Positions 1 to 11,149 are shown, counted from the stretch's first letter. The stretch is DNA of 64,000 nucleotides from Ligula intestinalis (GCA_036362985.1 JAYGXS010000004.1:66903661-66967660), one strand, 5' to 3'. Notes: a model not told the origin generated them from the sequence alone. Made by a program: numbers and translations.

Positions 1-1
1 C

Positions 2-172
2 AACAAGCGGTGGACAGTGGAACAAGATTTTGTGAATATGACCTGCGAAATAAGCACAATTTCGGGTCTGACGGATGAGCTGTTGCAGAGCAGCAGTGAC
101 AGTGCTGACACGCCCAAAAGCCTCGTAAAAAGCCGCAAAATCGCCCGGCAAACGGGAAGCACCATTAAATAA
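2..172 (+). CDS. C-terminal exon fragment of an unknown protein
   Basis: Frame 2 on the plus strand is open from the window edge for 56 codons and ends at TAA (170-172). The peptide is hydrophilic and non-repetitive, with an acidic-serine stretch (ELLQSSSDSADTPKS) followed by a basic tail (VKSRKIARQTGSTIK), which reads like a real protein C-terminus. The start, any upstream exons and the acceptor lie outside the window. The family is not recognised. It points toward the minus-strand gene whose large exon begins at 3.35 kb, so the two genes may be convergent. It could also be a chance open frame. Confidence 0.4.
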   Translation, partial: NKRWTVEQDFVNMTCEISTISGLTDELLQSSSDSADTPKSLVKSRKIARQTGSTIK

Positions 173-659
173 ATCTGCTTGTCCTTGCTGTTTTGTGGTT
201 AAGGCTCTTTAGCCATAGCGCTAAAGGAGATAAGATTGAACAAATGGCTGTTAGGGATCTGCCCATACCCACAATTTCCATCAAATGTCAAAAAAATGGA
301 AGCCGTTCCGGTAACATGCAAAAAAATAAACTCAGCAACAGTGACCACTTAAATAGAATGCATGCGCAGATCAGTTTTTCAAAGCCCTTATTTTATGGAA
401 ACCCTTCCAAACTTTTCATTCTCGTATTCATCTGATTCAAGTCCTGATCAGACTTAATATTCAAAATAATATCTTCCATTTTTCGAAAGGTTTTTCATTC
501 TCGAATAATTTTGAACAATATCTGTTGCTGCATATGTGTTCGGGACTAACAGTCTACAGACTGTATAGTTTAAGTTTAAAGAAATGTATCTATTCTTCTG
601 CGCCATTTGTGTTGAATGCGGTCTATGTTGGAGACCTCGGGCGGACTACTACTACGATG

Positions 660-846
660 CCATTTGAATGGACATTCTCAAGACGAAAACGTGGGTCCGC
701 TGCTACACGTGGCCGTAGACCACAGAAAGCTCGTACTTGCGGTTGATTGCGAGCTGGTGTTCATGCAACCTTGTGCCAAGACGTTTGCTCGTTTCACCGA
801 TATACCTTGCATCAAAATCTTGGCAAGGGATGCTGTAGACAACCCC
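660..846 (-). pseudogene. Penelope-like GIY-YIG endonuclease fragment
   Basis: Read on the minus strand from about 846, the translation begins VVYSIPCQDFDARYIGET, then KRLGTRLHEHQLAINRK, then YGHV and a stop. This is the N-terminal half of the GIY-YIG endonuclease that follows the reverse transcriptase in Penelope-like elements: the VVYSIPC beta strand, the YIGET second motif, and the Arg- and His-containing helix. A matching VVYSIPWQDCNAS peptide occurs at 20.92 kb in another copy. No reverse transcriptase is joined to it here, so it is a decayed scrap with an in-frame stop after YGHV. Confidence 0.75.
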
Positions 847-949
847 TGATTGTTCAGTCATTGTCCACCGACTAGACTTGTGCTCGAAAGCTAGTCGTCG
901 ACTGGTACATTCAACAGAGCCATCCAGTTAAACCCCGCCCACGAAGCCA

Positions 950-1430
950 TCCGTGCAAGGCTCACACCCGCACAAAACGGGGCACTAAAGCGGGAGAGTG
1001 ACGATACAGAAAACCGACAGCCTGCCGCTGCGAGAGGAGTTGGCAGCGAGCGGGAGTCACATGACCGGCGTGGCGTGCGTTATCATGGGGGCAACTTTGA
1101 GAACGAGGGGGAGGCCGGCGAAGGCGCACACGAGAACATGAGTGTTCTGAACGCAGGGAAGGCGGGGGAACACGCTGACGCAGCGCCGAAAACAGTGGAG
1201 AGGATGGCGCCAATCAACAGCCAACGGGCGAACGAACACACGGGCATCGCACCTGGGTACAACATCCGGCTTGCGGCGAGGCACATTAATTCAAGGCTGG
1301 CGAAAGAGCAAGCTCCACGCTCTGACGATGAGAACGAGCATGTTTTAGAAACGTCAGCACAGGAGATGTATATATATATATTTTCTAAAAAATATATTTT
1401 AATTTGTAGGAGCATCAAAATTCGATAGAA
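950..1430 (+). repeat. Dispersed repeat with PLE-type end motif
   Basis: This GC-rich block resembles 21.28-21.50 kb, where it directly follows a Penelope-like copy. Both contain a tract of the form TACAA...GGC..GC.GCGAGGC followed by CTCTGACGATG, a short variable arm and GAAACGTCAG (here about 1319-1357). The long open frame on the plus strand has no recognisable domain and is probably a by-product of base composition. A TA dinucleotide tract lies at 1368-1383. It is best read as non-coding PLE-associated terminal DNA. Confidence 0.5.
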
Positions 1431-2030
1431 AACTCACGCCCTATTTAAATAGTATTTTTTTATCGGGTGTGTTCTATTCAAGAGTCCAAAAAGAGGTGCA
1501 ATTAGTAATCTGCCTTTGAGAGTGTCTGAAAGGTTGTGGAATTATGCCACATGATAATTAAAGATTACAAACCTACATAAGTAATTCTTTCTAGCTGAAA
1601 ACAAAGTTCATAATTTTGCTTAACATTTCATGAGAACAGTCACTAGCTGCAACCCGCCAACGAAGAAGAGGCTTATTTTGAGATCTTTTGGACGACGATG
1701 CTCACTGAGATGAAGAAGAAATGACAGTGAGGAAGGCAAAAGGCCTCCATAGTGACCCGTTTCCAAGTGCGATGCGCAAACCTTGCCCTTGCGTGACTGG
1801 GGCGAACACATGCACTCCAGACTGGTCGAGTCCTGACGCTGACTCAAACAAAGCCCACTCTGGGCCCTTGTGACATTTCTCGTGCTAAAGCCCCCGACTG
1901 GGAGCGGACGCAGGCAGTTATGATGATGCCACGCTCTCACACGGCCCTCACGGTCGAAAACCATGCCAGATCGAGGGACAACTTCCTCCTAACTATTCGC
2001 AAACCCTTCTGTACAGAATACATCGTTCCT

Positions 2031-2206
2031 AATGTTAGGATGGTAGCCTGAACAAAAGCTAGCAACCTTGTCGGCTCTCATAAGGCATCGAGCCTGCCGC
2101 CGACCGCCACAATGATTCCTTTGTGCAATAGCATTAGCTGGGCTGGCACCCAAGCAATTACCTCAGACCGGACGCGGACGCACGCACCCCAATGCAATGT
2201 TAGGAT
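2031..2206. repeat. 154-bp segment flanked by 11-bp direct repeats
   Basis: AATGTTAGGAT occurs at 2031-2041 and again at 2196-2206, enclosing 154 bp without coding potential. The arrangement looks like a target-site duplication around a small insertion. No terminal inverted repeat or poly(A) tail is visible at its edges, so the repeat could be coincidental. Confidence 0.35.
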
Positions 2207-2227
2207 ACTTCCTACCAAGCGGCCCGG

Positions 2228-2740
2228 ATGAACTCTCAGGTCATGCTATCGGTCCGCCGCACAGAAAGCCGCGGGCAGCCAATGCGGCCAATCAGGCACA
2301 AGAGAACGCGCAGACAATCTCTTATAAGCCACTGCCCCCCTGACAGGGGGAGAATTGCAGCCACACCGAACAGCAGACGCCAGTCCACTCCCAATGCCGG
2401 GCTTACCCCGAGGTGGGACAAAGAGGGCGCTGTAGATCCAACCAGCGGCAAAAACAACCCGAGACAGCTCCTCTGGGTTTTGTACACAATAAACCCTCCT
2501 CCGGGTGGATTCCAGAATCATGCCCTTCTTGTGTTCATCCTTGGGGATTTCAACGGGGCGTAATTCAACGATGACACAAGTCAGATGTCATCGTTATAAC
2601 ACTAGCGACGCTGAACACGTCGTTATAACACCTGCCATATTGGCCTTCCCAAGATTTCTCTCTGCACCTACGAAACGGGGCCAGAAGGATAGTAGCTTTT
2701 AGAGTTAACCTCATCAACCTTAACACTCCGTAATAGACCT
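2228..2740 (+). repeat. LTR-like block with promoter and poly(A) signals
   Basis: The segment holds CCAAT-type boxes (about 2280-2293), a TATAAG box in CTCTTATAAGCCAC (about 2320), a GC-rich leader and AATAAA (about 2488), the order expected of a retroelement LTR. The right part (2640-2730: TTGGCCTTCCCAAG..., then GTTAACCTCATCAACCTT) is shared with 26.80-26.88 and 27.39-27.48 kb. This shows that it is a dispersed repeat, possibly solo LTR remnants. The long open frame over 2228-2563 is probably incidental. No internal retroelement genes are attached. Confidence 0.4.
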
Positions 2741-3340
2741 GTGCCCTCTCTCATCTCCGCTCTTCTTGATTCTGTCTCGACAACGAGCCTAGGTGAGAAA
2801 GTGGAACAGAGAGTGAAGTATATACACCGCAAGTCTACTCACTATTATTCAGTTCAAGTCACCGCCCATGCACCACCCTTCTGTGCAGGACATGCTTGAT
2901 CGCATCGAAAACGACGATCAAACTGTCTGTATATACCTATATTTCGCCGTATGGCCCATGCGGTTTTATTCAAATTATAGTTGACTCATTTGTGAAAAAA
3001 CTCGCCACAGACCGTAGTGAAATAAAACCGTAGTGTTTGGAGCACCGAAAAAAAAAACAAGCGCGCTTGACCAGAGTGCTCTGCTTGTTTTGAGAAATTA
3101 GAATCTCATTCCAGGACGTTGGCGTGCTACTTAGTTAGATACAATTAGAGTAATATTATAATTCGGGCACGTGCACCAGAAGGGTAGTCATCAAACCTCA
3201 TCAGTACTGTGCAGTTGAGTAAAGTGGCAACATGGGCCTGAAGCTGATATGGACACCGGGAAAAGTAATTTCATAAAATCTCAAAAAAATGTAATGCTAC
3301 TGGAGCAATACAGAGCAGCGCCCTTCATTCATACGCCATA
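2740..3340. other. Non-coding AT-rich stretch
   Basis: No convincing exon, repeat copy or RNA gene was seen. It contains a short poly(A) run (about 3049-3058). It is probably the intron following the minus-strand exon that ends at 3354. Confidence 0.5.
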
Positions 3341-3353
3341 TCTAAATACTCAC

Positions 3354-5153
3354 CCTCGATGCGTAGTCAGTATTATCATCCACAGCCGACGAGGAGTAAC
3401 TTCTCTTCTTGTACAGCTGGCCTACGTGTGGAACAGAAATATTTTCCGGCTTTGCGGAGGCCTGTTTCGATCTGGTTGCGGGCGAGCTCGTAGAACTGGA
3501 AGATGCACTTGAGGCCTGCGCCATCAGCGTCGGATCCGCGGGTTCAATGCTGAAAAAGTCTCGAACAACGGCATCGACCGGAACAGTTTCGGCTGTCTTT
3601 GTTTCCGTTTCTTTCCCTTCCGGGAGTACAGTAGACATGGCCAAGGTCTCAGAAACTTCGCTCAAGGTGTGTGGATCAATTGACGTGGAAAGGAACTGCA
3701 AGCTGGCTCCACCAGCACTCATAAAGTACTCCTTCGCAGTTGGGGGACTGGGTTTCATCATCACGGGTTCTGGACAGGCACCTCTTTCACCAGTTAGCTG
3801 CAAACTTCGCTTGTTCATCGTTTCCATATGAGATGAATGATCCTCGCCACTGTCCCGAGCACAACAAGGGCTCTTGTGTTCCCCTTCTACAACGACAGAG
3901 GCTCCTTCTGTTACGGCTGGGCAAAGAATGCCTAATGTCTTTTCAACCCCAGGTCCCGTATTTTTAAATTCAGTAAAATTGGGCACCACTCTCGATGACT
4001 TTGAAGTTCTACATAGAGGAGAGCAAGTGTCCAGAGTAGTGGGTCGAGAAACTTGCGCCATAGGCGCAAGTCTGCTCTTCTGCCCTTGTATATTTTGAGT
4101 GGAAATGTCGTGTTGGTCGGCCGTCTGTATTTCATTTGCCATTGCAGGTATGCCCCTATTGGACTCTTTCGAGGAGACTACTTGACAGACTAATGGTAGA
4201 GAATCGGATGAAGTTAATTTTTCGGGAGGCACAGCTTGCGAACTCACTCCCCAAATAGAAGTATGCTGAGGTCGACAGTCAGTCCGTTCAACTACGTCTC
4301 GCGGTAGCCTCGGGTGAGATCCGAACACCTCCCGCGGCTCATTCATCAAATCATAGCAAAACTCCGCTGCCTCAGTCATAAGGCCACTATCCATATGGGA
4401 AAACCTAGTTGGAAGATGATCCTCAAATGAACCTCCAGACAGTGTCATCGCCATTGTAGGGCTCATTTCGCCAAACGAACTCATGCCAGATGCATATGCG
4501 GGCACTCGATACACGTCGGTGCTAATTTTTCTCGGAAGCTCCGCTGACCGTCCAGGCGTAAATTGTCCTCTATCTTCAGCTGATTCATGTTTTAAGTCCA
4601 TTCCAGAATGTGGTACGGGTGTTGTCTGATCGGACGAGACAAGAGTAAAATCTCCGACACGAGTTAATTCAGTATCAGACTGACGTACCAGGACAGCGGG
4701 CACCTGTCCGGCTATGGTTGGCAGCGGCAGAGGTACACCTGTATTTGGCTCGCTTAAAGGAGCTTCTGCCACGGTTGGCATCTCTTCTTTTGGCATCGGA
4801 TGAGGTTGGCGAGTGTAAGGCACAGAAGTTGATCGCATTGAGCTCCTCATACTGACTTCTTCACTTCGGGAGTTTCTGGAATCCACAGATATCCGTCTTC
4901 CCGGATGGACATACGTCCTAGGACTCACGATTTGGTCTTGCAGTCGCGTGTTATTTGGAGCAGGGCTTGTAAAGCTGTCCTTTGAAGAGGCCGACAATGT
5001 ACTGTGAGCTGCGGAAGAGCTCTTCGAATTGCGCCGATTGCGAGCCTCTTCTAATGAGGCCACAAATCGTCTCGTGAAACGCCTCTCGTAGAGGGACTCG
5101 AAAATTGACTTCTTCGATTGATGAGCATCGGCTGCTTTTTCTAACTCAGTCAG
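3354..5153 (-). CDS. Large internal exon of unknown Ser/Pro-rich protein
   Basis: An exceptionally long open segment for this window: exactly 1800 bp, 600 codons, phase 0 at both ends. The acceptor is a strong CT tract ending TTCTTCTTCAG before base 5153; the donor is AGG|GTGAGTATT after 3354. The protein starts with a helical, charged stretch (LTELEKAADAHQSKKSIFES, then LYERRFTRRFVASLEEARNR) and becomes Ser/Thr/Pro-rich and apparently disordered, with a Ser-rich run near the end (ASSASSSSTSSPATRSKQAS). No signal peptide, membrane segment or catalytic motif was seen. Its phase 0 entry matches the phase 0 exit of the exon at 8821-8050. The start lies in an upstream exon and the chain continues leftward. 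A cytoskeletal or scaffold role would fit the composition, but this is only a guess. Confidence 0.8.
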
Positions 5154-5369
5154 CTGAAGAAGAAGAAGAAGAGGAGGAATGGAAAAACGTTATCAGGCAA
5201 CAACAATTCGAAAGCTATGATTTCATGAAACTGTGGTAATTTATTCAGTATGATAATCGAGGAAGGTATTATTGGTCGCCCACCTTATAAAGTTCTAGCC
5301 CCTAGTCCTCTGTTTACTTTTAGTTTTATCAGTTATATTTTATTTTAGTTTTTACCTTTATTATTTAGC

Positions 5370-5540
5370 TTATTAGTTTACTGGAATGTACAGTCCGAAC
5401 CTCATGCTGTCCACGGATGATGTGTCCTATAATCTAAGTGACTTTGACTCGAATACTTTCGGCCACTTCTAGGGACAGGGCGGGACACCTGGCTGCTAGA
5501 CCATAAGGAGACAAATCCGTCAGTGTCTTGAAGACAAGGA
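5370..5540 (+). repeat. Diverged repeat, copy 1 (partner at 6455-6625)
   Basis: The block with GTGACTTTGACTCG, TTTCGGCCACTTCTA, GGGACACCTGGCTG and AATCCGTCAGTG recurs in the same order and orientation about 1.08 kb to the right. No coding capacity is evident. It probably belongs to a retroelement family not otherwise identified here. Confidence 0.55.
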
Positions 5541-5559
5541 TAGACTCCCGTTCTGTTTA

Positions 5560-6450
5560 ATATTTTTTTTAGTTAGAAACCGCCAAAGTAAGATAATTAA
5601 ACTTAAAAAACTACTACATAATAAACTAAAACTAAAGTTAAACAAATAAACTAAGTCATTAACTAAAAACTAAACAAAACTTATACGACTGGTCTCTTAA
5701 CACGGAATTCTAGGACTAAAGGGTAAACAACTTAATGTTTACCTGGTAATCATTTACTTGGCCTAGTTTCTTATTTCGTACCACCGGGATTATTAAAATA
5801 TACATGATTGAATATTATTTACTTATGTCGGCCAGCGTACCAATTGACGGGTTACGCTCTGTGGGAGCTGAAAACGCCTCGTTTATAGCTGCAAGTCAAG
5901 GTATTGTCCTTTCGGATCTAGACTGCGTCCTAGTTGTACAACCCGACCATTAAAGTCGTCCAGGAGAACTAAATCTCTGATGGTTAAAATCAAGGTATGG
6001 GCTGGAATGCTCGGACGTCCGTTGTCTTCTGTCCAGAAGGGAAGCCACGTTACTTTCACATGACCAAACAATGATAACTGCTTGAAAACTATGTACTTGA
6101 TGCCCTAGTGCTGTTTTGTTACGCAAGACCAGCAGGAGATCTAAGGTAGTAATGATTTTGACAACAAAATTACAATATGGTTAAATTGATAAAGTACAAG
6201 CTTCTTCAATGCCTTTTTTATTGCGCATTTTTCACGCAACCAAACGGTCCTTGGTTCACCCCACCCCCTAGATTTCCCTTTTATCCCGAAGTCCGTAAAA
6301 AACCTGGACGGAGGGACGTTTTTTAAGACGGCCTCGCAAGAAAGCCCTGCCAAATTATTGTTGATGGTCTTTCTGAACCTTAGCCATCAAGCTTCGGGTC
6401 CTTGCAGCGTCTAGGAGCCAGCAAAGACCAAGCACAACAACTTACGTTAA
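5560..6450. other. AT-rich non-coding sequence between two repeat copies
   Basis: Contains an A/T-simple tract of repeated AAACTAAA-like words (about 5580-5690), reminiscent of the AT-rich repeat at 11.4, 22.2 and 39.5 kb. No exon with good splice signals was seen. Confidence 0.4.
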
Positions 6451-6454
6451 TACT

Positions 6455-6625
6455 ATGTACTGTACGCTGGGATGTTCAGCCTGGACCACCGTGTTGTCCT
6501 TGGATTGTGTGCTCTTTAAGCTGAGTGACTTTGACCCGTATAATTTCGACCACTTCTATGCAGGGGGTGGGACACCTAGCTGTTAGATGGAGAGGAGACG
6601 AACCCGTCAGTGAACTGTGTTGTCG
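6455..6625 (+). repeat. Diverged repeat, copy 2 (partner at 5370-5540)
   Basis: Shares the ordered blocks GTGACTTTGAC, TTTCGACCACTTCTA, GGGACACCTAGCTG and AACCCGTCAGTG with the copy at 5370-5540. The divergence implies old insertions or an old segmental duplication. Confidence 0.55.
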
Positions 6626-7350
6626 CCTAGATGTAAATACTGCAGTCCCTTTGGGTGTCCTCCCCGAGGTCAAACGTGATAGTGTCACGAAATTGCGACC
6701 GTTTGCTGTGCGTGCGTGTGTGTTTTGGGCAGGACGGTAAAATGACATTGCAGTTGCACTGTTAGCAACTTTAGGCACGCTGAACTTTTGTGCCAGAAAT
6801 ATGGAATTAGAAGTCACTAAAACCTGACTGGCAAATCAAAAATATGCTCCAGGTCAATGATAGAGAAGGGATCATGCCCTATGATATCGTTATTGAACAA
6901 ATCACCGCGAAACTGTAGTTATAGCGACACGTACGCATAAATACCACAAAGGCGCTGACACAGTCACGAATAGAAAAGATGGAAAAATAATTGGCAAATT
7001 AAAGGTTGCGTTGCTGAAATGACGGTCGCGGTTAATTTATTGTTGGAGTTAAGTGCAAACGAAACTGTGGACCATTTTCGTGTCCTGCGGGGACAGACCA
7101 TTGAAATCTTTAACGAACTTCTGTACGGACTGCATTTTGCTTTGAGGTTTAAATGTCTTAAGGTAGGATTTAATATCACATGTTATCACTGCCCATTTAT
7201 TACTTTCCGCTTCGCTGTTTGAATCTTCACTTACAACAATCATTCATTACAGGTATTCGTAGTTCTTCATCGTAATACTATTCTTGTTTTTTCGGTTTGC
7301 AAACCACAGTAGCTTCCATGCCTAACTTCTGTCGACTGCCAACGCCGCGC

Positions 7351-7527
7351 AATTAGAAGAAGAGGATGCGATCACCGGAACAAGGGCTTTACTTGCCTGA
7401 CGTTTCGGGTTCCCTCGGGAATCCTTAATCATAGGTGATGATAAAATAGTCATGGTCATGGGCAGATAGGGTTAAAACGTCAGGAAAATAAAACTCTCGT
7501 TCCAGTGATCACATCCTCTTCTTCTAA
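7351..7527. mobile_element. Small foldback element with about 50-bp inverted ends
   Basis: The left end (AGAAGAAGAGGATGCGATCACC..., then CTGACGTTT) is the reverse complement of the right end (AAACGTCAGGAAAATAAAACTC, then CCAGTGATCACATCC and TCTTCTTCT). Between the arms lies about 70 bp including CGGGTTCCCTCGGGAATCC, itself a short hairpin. A second copy is at 49655-49810. The CCGAAACGTCAGG word is shared with PLE ends in this window, so this is probably a non-autonomous PLE derivative. Confidence 0.65.
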
Positions 7528-7879
7528 ACTACCTCCTGTAACTCGTATATTCTCAATTATTGGCAACCGGGCAATTAGTAAACCTAGTCCTGAGTTCGGG
7601 CTACTGTCAAACAGTCTGATATAAATGCTGAATAATGCAAAGAAGTTAGCCTGTCAGTTACAAGTAAAAGGTCCTAACTGATGGCCTTCGGAGCGCTAAC
7701 TGATCACATTACGGGACGCAGTTGCTCCGTTGTGTCTAGAGCCAATGTGTATTTGCAACTGCTGGCGGACTCGAGAGCAAGATCAAAGGCCCAATAGGGC
7801 GAGAATGTCCCAAAACGCGATTGGTGTTCCTCTCTTCAGCATCATGCATATTCCAACCAAAAGGAAAATTTTCTCGTGG

Positions 7880-7995
7880 TTCAGTAGTTCAAGCGTTTGG
7901 CCTCTAACAAACAGGTCACGGTTTCAAGCCTCAGAAGTTTCAAATTTGGGCCAACTGGAGCTCGCTGATAAGCCAGAAATGCCCCTTTGAGTCTC
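7880..7995 (+). repeat. tRNA-like short repeat, family B (decayed)
   Basis: Contains a B-box-like GGTCACGGTTTCAAGCCTC and the family tail GCTGATAAGCCAGAAAT followed by a TCAGTCTC-like end. Other copies are near 9205-9345, 9750-9935, 36985-37120 and 59985-60120. The head resembles a tRNA-derived promoter (A and B boxes), as in tRNA-derived SINEs; no tRNA cloverleaf is intact. Confidence 0.5.
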
Positions 7996-8049
7996 CCCTA
8001 TCTTTGTGAAGCAAAATCATTGGCGGAAATCGTGTCGGATCAAACTTAC

Positions 8050-8821
8050 CAGTTGCGAACCGTCTGTTTTCGTTGTTACTGGCATGGACCTCCCTCTGAG
8101 GAGCGCCGGCGAATTCTGTTTATTTGGGGTCGAAAAAGCAGCGGCGGAAGTCCGCCGGACGTTAGAACCAGGTTTTGAGGTGTCTTTAGTCTCCGGGCCT
8201 TTTCTGCGTGTAGGCATAATGCCCGACCGTCTGTTGCCTGTGACTGGGCCGGTTCGCTTGTGAGCAGGCTCGCCTGAAGCAGTAGCTGGCTTGACTGCTT
8301 CTGACACACCAGAGTCCTTGCCTTGGCCGATGTCGGCAAACTGGTCATCAGTATGAAAAGATGAGAGCGTTGACAGCTGAGGGCAGGGGTCTCCGTACGA
8401 CAGTTGACAACCTGAGACTTCCGAGTGACGGGAAAACGATTGTAGAGCAGAGTCCTCAACAGGTGGCTGGGAAACCTTTTTCTTTAGGAGTCCAATTATA
8501 TGGTCATCCTCCTGCTCTTCGGGAGCAAAGAGGAATGTGCCACATTTGGAAGCAGCAATTTGCACACCTTCCCTTTCACAACTTGATGAATTTTGCTTCG
8601 GCAAGGCATACGGATGTGGTGGTTTGTTAGTGTTTACGTTGGGTGAGACTGTAGACTTAATCGGCGACTTCGTCAGGAGTGCTTCTGACTTTGCTTCAAA
8701 CACAGATGAGGATGACATCCATTGCTCTTCATTGTCTCTAGAATTGGAGGAAGTATACCCGAACGGAACTGCTTGTTCGTTTAATTTGTCTCCATTAGCT
8801 AATTTTGCGGACTGATACATT
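8050..8821 (-). CDS. Internal exon of unknown Ser/Pro-rich protein
   Basis: Open for 257 codons on the minus strand. The donor is good: CAACTG|GTAAGTTTG after 8050, phase 0, which fits the phase 0 acceptor at 5153. The acceptor is less certain: TATAG before 8821 (entry phase 2) or TATCAG a few codons later (phase 0). The peptide is hydrophilic and disordered, rich in Ser, Thr, Pro, Lys, with basic patches (PTRRKGPETKDTSKPGS and NKQNSPALLRGRSMP). No domain is recognised. It is probably the same protein as the 1800-bp exon downstream, with a 2.9-kb intron between them. Confidence 0.7.
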
Positions 8822-9204
8822 CTATAATTCGAGGATTTTTAGGAATAACTTTCAGCAGTTGTCATTCAGGAAATTATTTCTATTTAGTTTTTTGCGGGTT
8901 TATGACAGACTTAGAGAGTGCATATTAAACTTAGGTCATGGGTTACCTCTCGACTGATCGATACTACGCCGCAGCAATCAATAAAAAAACACGTGTCTGG
9001 CATAATGACTGCGACAAAACTACGCTATGTCTCGCAGCAACAAGCTACAAACACGCCTAATTTGGCTCTTTAAACACGCTTTTTTAAATATAAAGCACTT
9101 TTTTTCAATTGCTGCTTACATCTCATCAACTGAAAATTATTTCATTCTCGGGTGTCAAGATCCGTTAGTGATCGGTGAGGATTCATCAAGGAGTATAAAT
9201 ATCA

Positions 9205-9345
9205 CCGGCGACACAACGACCTCATGCCTCAATAGTCAGGGCGTTAGACTGATAAAAAAAGGCGCGAGTTCGAGCCTCGAGTAATGAACCACTTGGAGCT
9301 GAGAATTATTAGCTGACGATAGTTAATAAGCCAGAAATGGCCACT
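9205..9345 (+). repeat. tRNA-like short repeat, family B
   Basis: AATAGTCAGGGCGTTAGACTG followed by GGCGCGAGTTCGAGCCTC imitates the A-box and B-box of an RNA polymerase III promoter (RGTTCGANNC). The family tail TAATAAGCCAGAAATGGCC follows at about 9327. Spacing between head and tail equals that of the copy at 9750-9935. Confidence 0.6.
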
Positions 9346-9409
9346 CCAGTCACCGTTGACTTTGCCATCAATATTATCTGCCTATACTACTAGCTGCTAA
9401 GGCCCAAGG

Positions 9410-9650
9410 TAAAATGGGGCAAGTTAATTCTGTAAGCAGTAAGTGATCATTCATCAAAGGGTGCCAATAGTCATGTTGTTGCTTGAGGAGGGAGAGCGGA
9501 GGCGAAGAATCAAAGCTAAATTTCAGTTCTCGTCTTCTATTTTGCATGAAGTGGGATGGTGAATTTGAGCAAAGGGTATCTTTAGGCTCTTTATGAATTG
9601 GTTCTTCGCTCGCAGGACCGGTTCGGGTGAGCTGGTTGAACTCATTGATG
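9410..9650 (-). mobile_element. PLE 3'-end fragment, family b copy 1
   Basis: Shares with 9975-10370 and 10640-10990 a block with ATGTTGTTGCTTGAGGAGG, GGGATGGTG, CAAAGGGTATCTTTAGG and CTCGCAGGACCGGTT. The related minus-strand reading of the 10.8-kb copy encodes a Penelope C-terminal tail, so these are 5'-truncated copies of one PLE family on the minus strand. No intact frame remains here. Confidence 0.5.
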
Positions 9651-9749
9651 AACGACCACCAAGCACTAACTAAGGCCGAAGGCAGAACGAGGCAAGTGAT
9701 TTCCGTCGGTGGCCGGTGAACGTTCATCAACGAGTTTCAATACCTCCCG

Positions 9750-9935
9750 GCGTAAACTAGCGAAACAACGAGCTCGTGAGTCAGTGTTTAGGGTGTTAGA
9801 CTCTGATCAAAAAGGTGGCGAGTTTGAGCCTCGGTTGGTGCACCATTTGGGGTTTGGTAATGGCTGGCTGACGACGGCTAATAAGCCAGAAATGGTCATT
9901 TCAGTCTCGCTTGTCTGTACCGGCAATAGTACCTG
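9750..9935 (+). repeat. tRNA-like short repeat, family B (best copy)
   Basis: Has TGTTTAGGGTGTTAGACTC (A-box-like) and GGTGGCGAGTTTGAGCCTCG (B-box-like), then GGCTGGCTGACGACGGCTAA and TAAGCCAGAAATGGTCATTT with a TCAGTCTC end. This is the clearest full-length example of the family in the window and is consistent with a tRNA-derived SINE. The SINE assignment is inference from promoter-like boxes and copy number. Confidence 0.65.
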
Positions 9936-9974
9936 CCTATACTACTAACTGCTTCGACTGCTTTAAGGGCCCTA

Positions 9975-10370
9975 GAAAGGAGGCCCAACACAGAGCGGGC
10001 CAAGTGTGTTCCGATAGCGGTTGGTAAACGTCCAGCAACGGCTGTCATTAGCCATGCTGTTGCTAGAGTAGGAGGACGGGGGGTGAGGTTTAGCTCAATT
10101 GCGGCCCTAGTCTTTTTATTGGAGTGAGTTGGGATGGTGGCTACCAGGAAATGTAGCTAGATGCGATGGGTTGGTGACTTTGTGCCAAGGGTAACTTTGG
10201 GGCCCTGTATACGATGGTTCTGCGCACGCAGGACCGGTTTTGGTAACTTGATTGTAGCCACCCCTGATTTAACCAACAGAGGCTGTCCAAGTGATTCCGG
10301 ATAGCTTTAGGGGACCGTGTAAATCATCTCAAAGGCCTCGTTGGCATCTACGTAGTTGTCTTAAAATATA
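9975..10370 (-). mobile_element. PLE 3'-end fragment, family b copy 2
   Basis: The right half read on the minus strand aligns with the Penelope C-terminal tail seen at 10.8-10.99 kb (words corresponding to ...EAFE.IYTVP..Y, then repeats of Ala/Thr and Ala-rich helix). The left half carries the family 3' untranslated block (GCTGTTGCTAGAGTAGGAGG and GGACCGGTTTTGG). Truncated and frame-broken. Confidence 0.5.
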
Positions 10371-10639
10371 ACTTGTAAACGTTCTTTAGAATTCTTGTTC
10401 CTTCAAATATATCGCTCAACCAAGTCAGTCAAAACTCTACGCACCGTGTGTATTAAGAGACCAAAAAATTTAGACTGCTGTGATGGAGAAATAATATTTG
10501 TTTTTGTAAATATGAAATTTCCCATTGAAGAATTAAAAAAAATTAGGGGAGCATCCATTCAGTTTAGGTAAATATATTTAGGCCTGTACATGTATATTGC
10601 TATTGAAATTGGTAAAAAAGGTGCGGTAAGCAGAAAAAA

Positions 10640-10997
10640 TCATGTTGCTTATAAGTGGTAAAGGGAATGGGAAACAAAGTGCTGTGTCTTCTGATCGGCG
10701 TCAGAAGGGATGGTGATCTGTGGGAAAATTAATTACACGCGGGCGACTGGTTTTGTGGCTTTGGGCCAAGAGAAAATTCGGGGCCTGTAAGCGATGCATC
10801 TACGCGTGCAGGGCTGATTTGGGTAAACTGATTGCAGCAACCCCTGATGTAGCCGACAGCTGTTGTCCAAATGATTTCGAATAGCTCAAAGGAACAGTGT
10901 AAAGTACTCCGAAGGCCTCTTTAAAAACTACGCAGTTGCGCGAAAATAGAACAGAGAACGGTAGAATCCTAGTTTTGGTCCCAGATCTGCATGCCAA
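10640..10997 (-). mobile_element. PLE 3'-end fragment, family b copy 3
   Basis: Minus-strand translation from about 10960 gives KEAFGVLYTVPLSYSKSFGQ, then QLSATSGVAAISLPKSALHA. This corresponds to the C-terminal region after the GIY-YIG catalytic core in Penelope-like proteins; compare the less decayed NEAFRVIYKVQPSYPKSLGQ at 23.84 kb. The 3' block is shared with copies 1 and 2. Only the last portion of the element is present. Confidence 0.6.
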
Positions 10998-11149
10998 AGC
11001 CCCACATTTCTGTAATACAGAACTGCGTGTTTTAAAGAATACACAGTCTGGGCGATAAACAGGAAAAGAGGTATTAATAAAAATGAAGTAAATAAAAGTA
11101 TAAAAACATGAATAATTATTTAAATGCCCTAATATCTGAGCTCATGAAA

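Noticed and set aside
1075..1428. 117-codon plus-strand open frame
   Set aside because: Shared in DNA with the PLE terminal block at 21.3 kb where the frame is not kept, so it is not a conserved protein.
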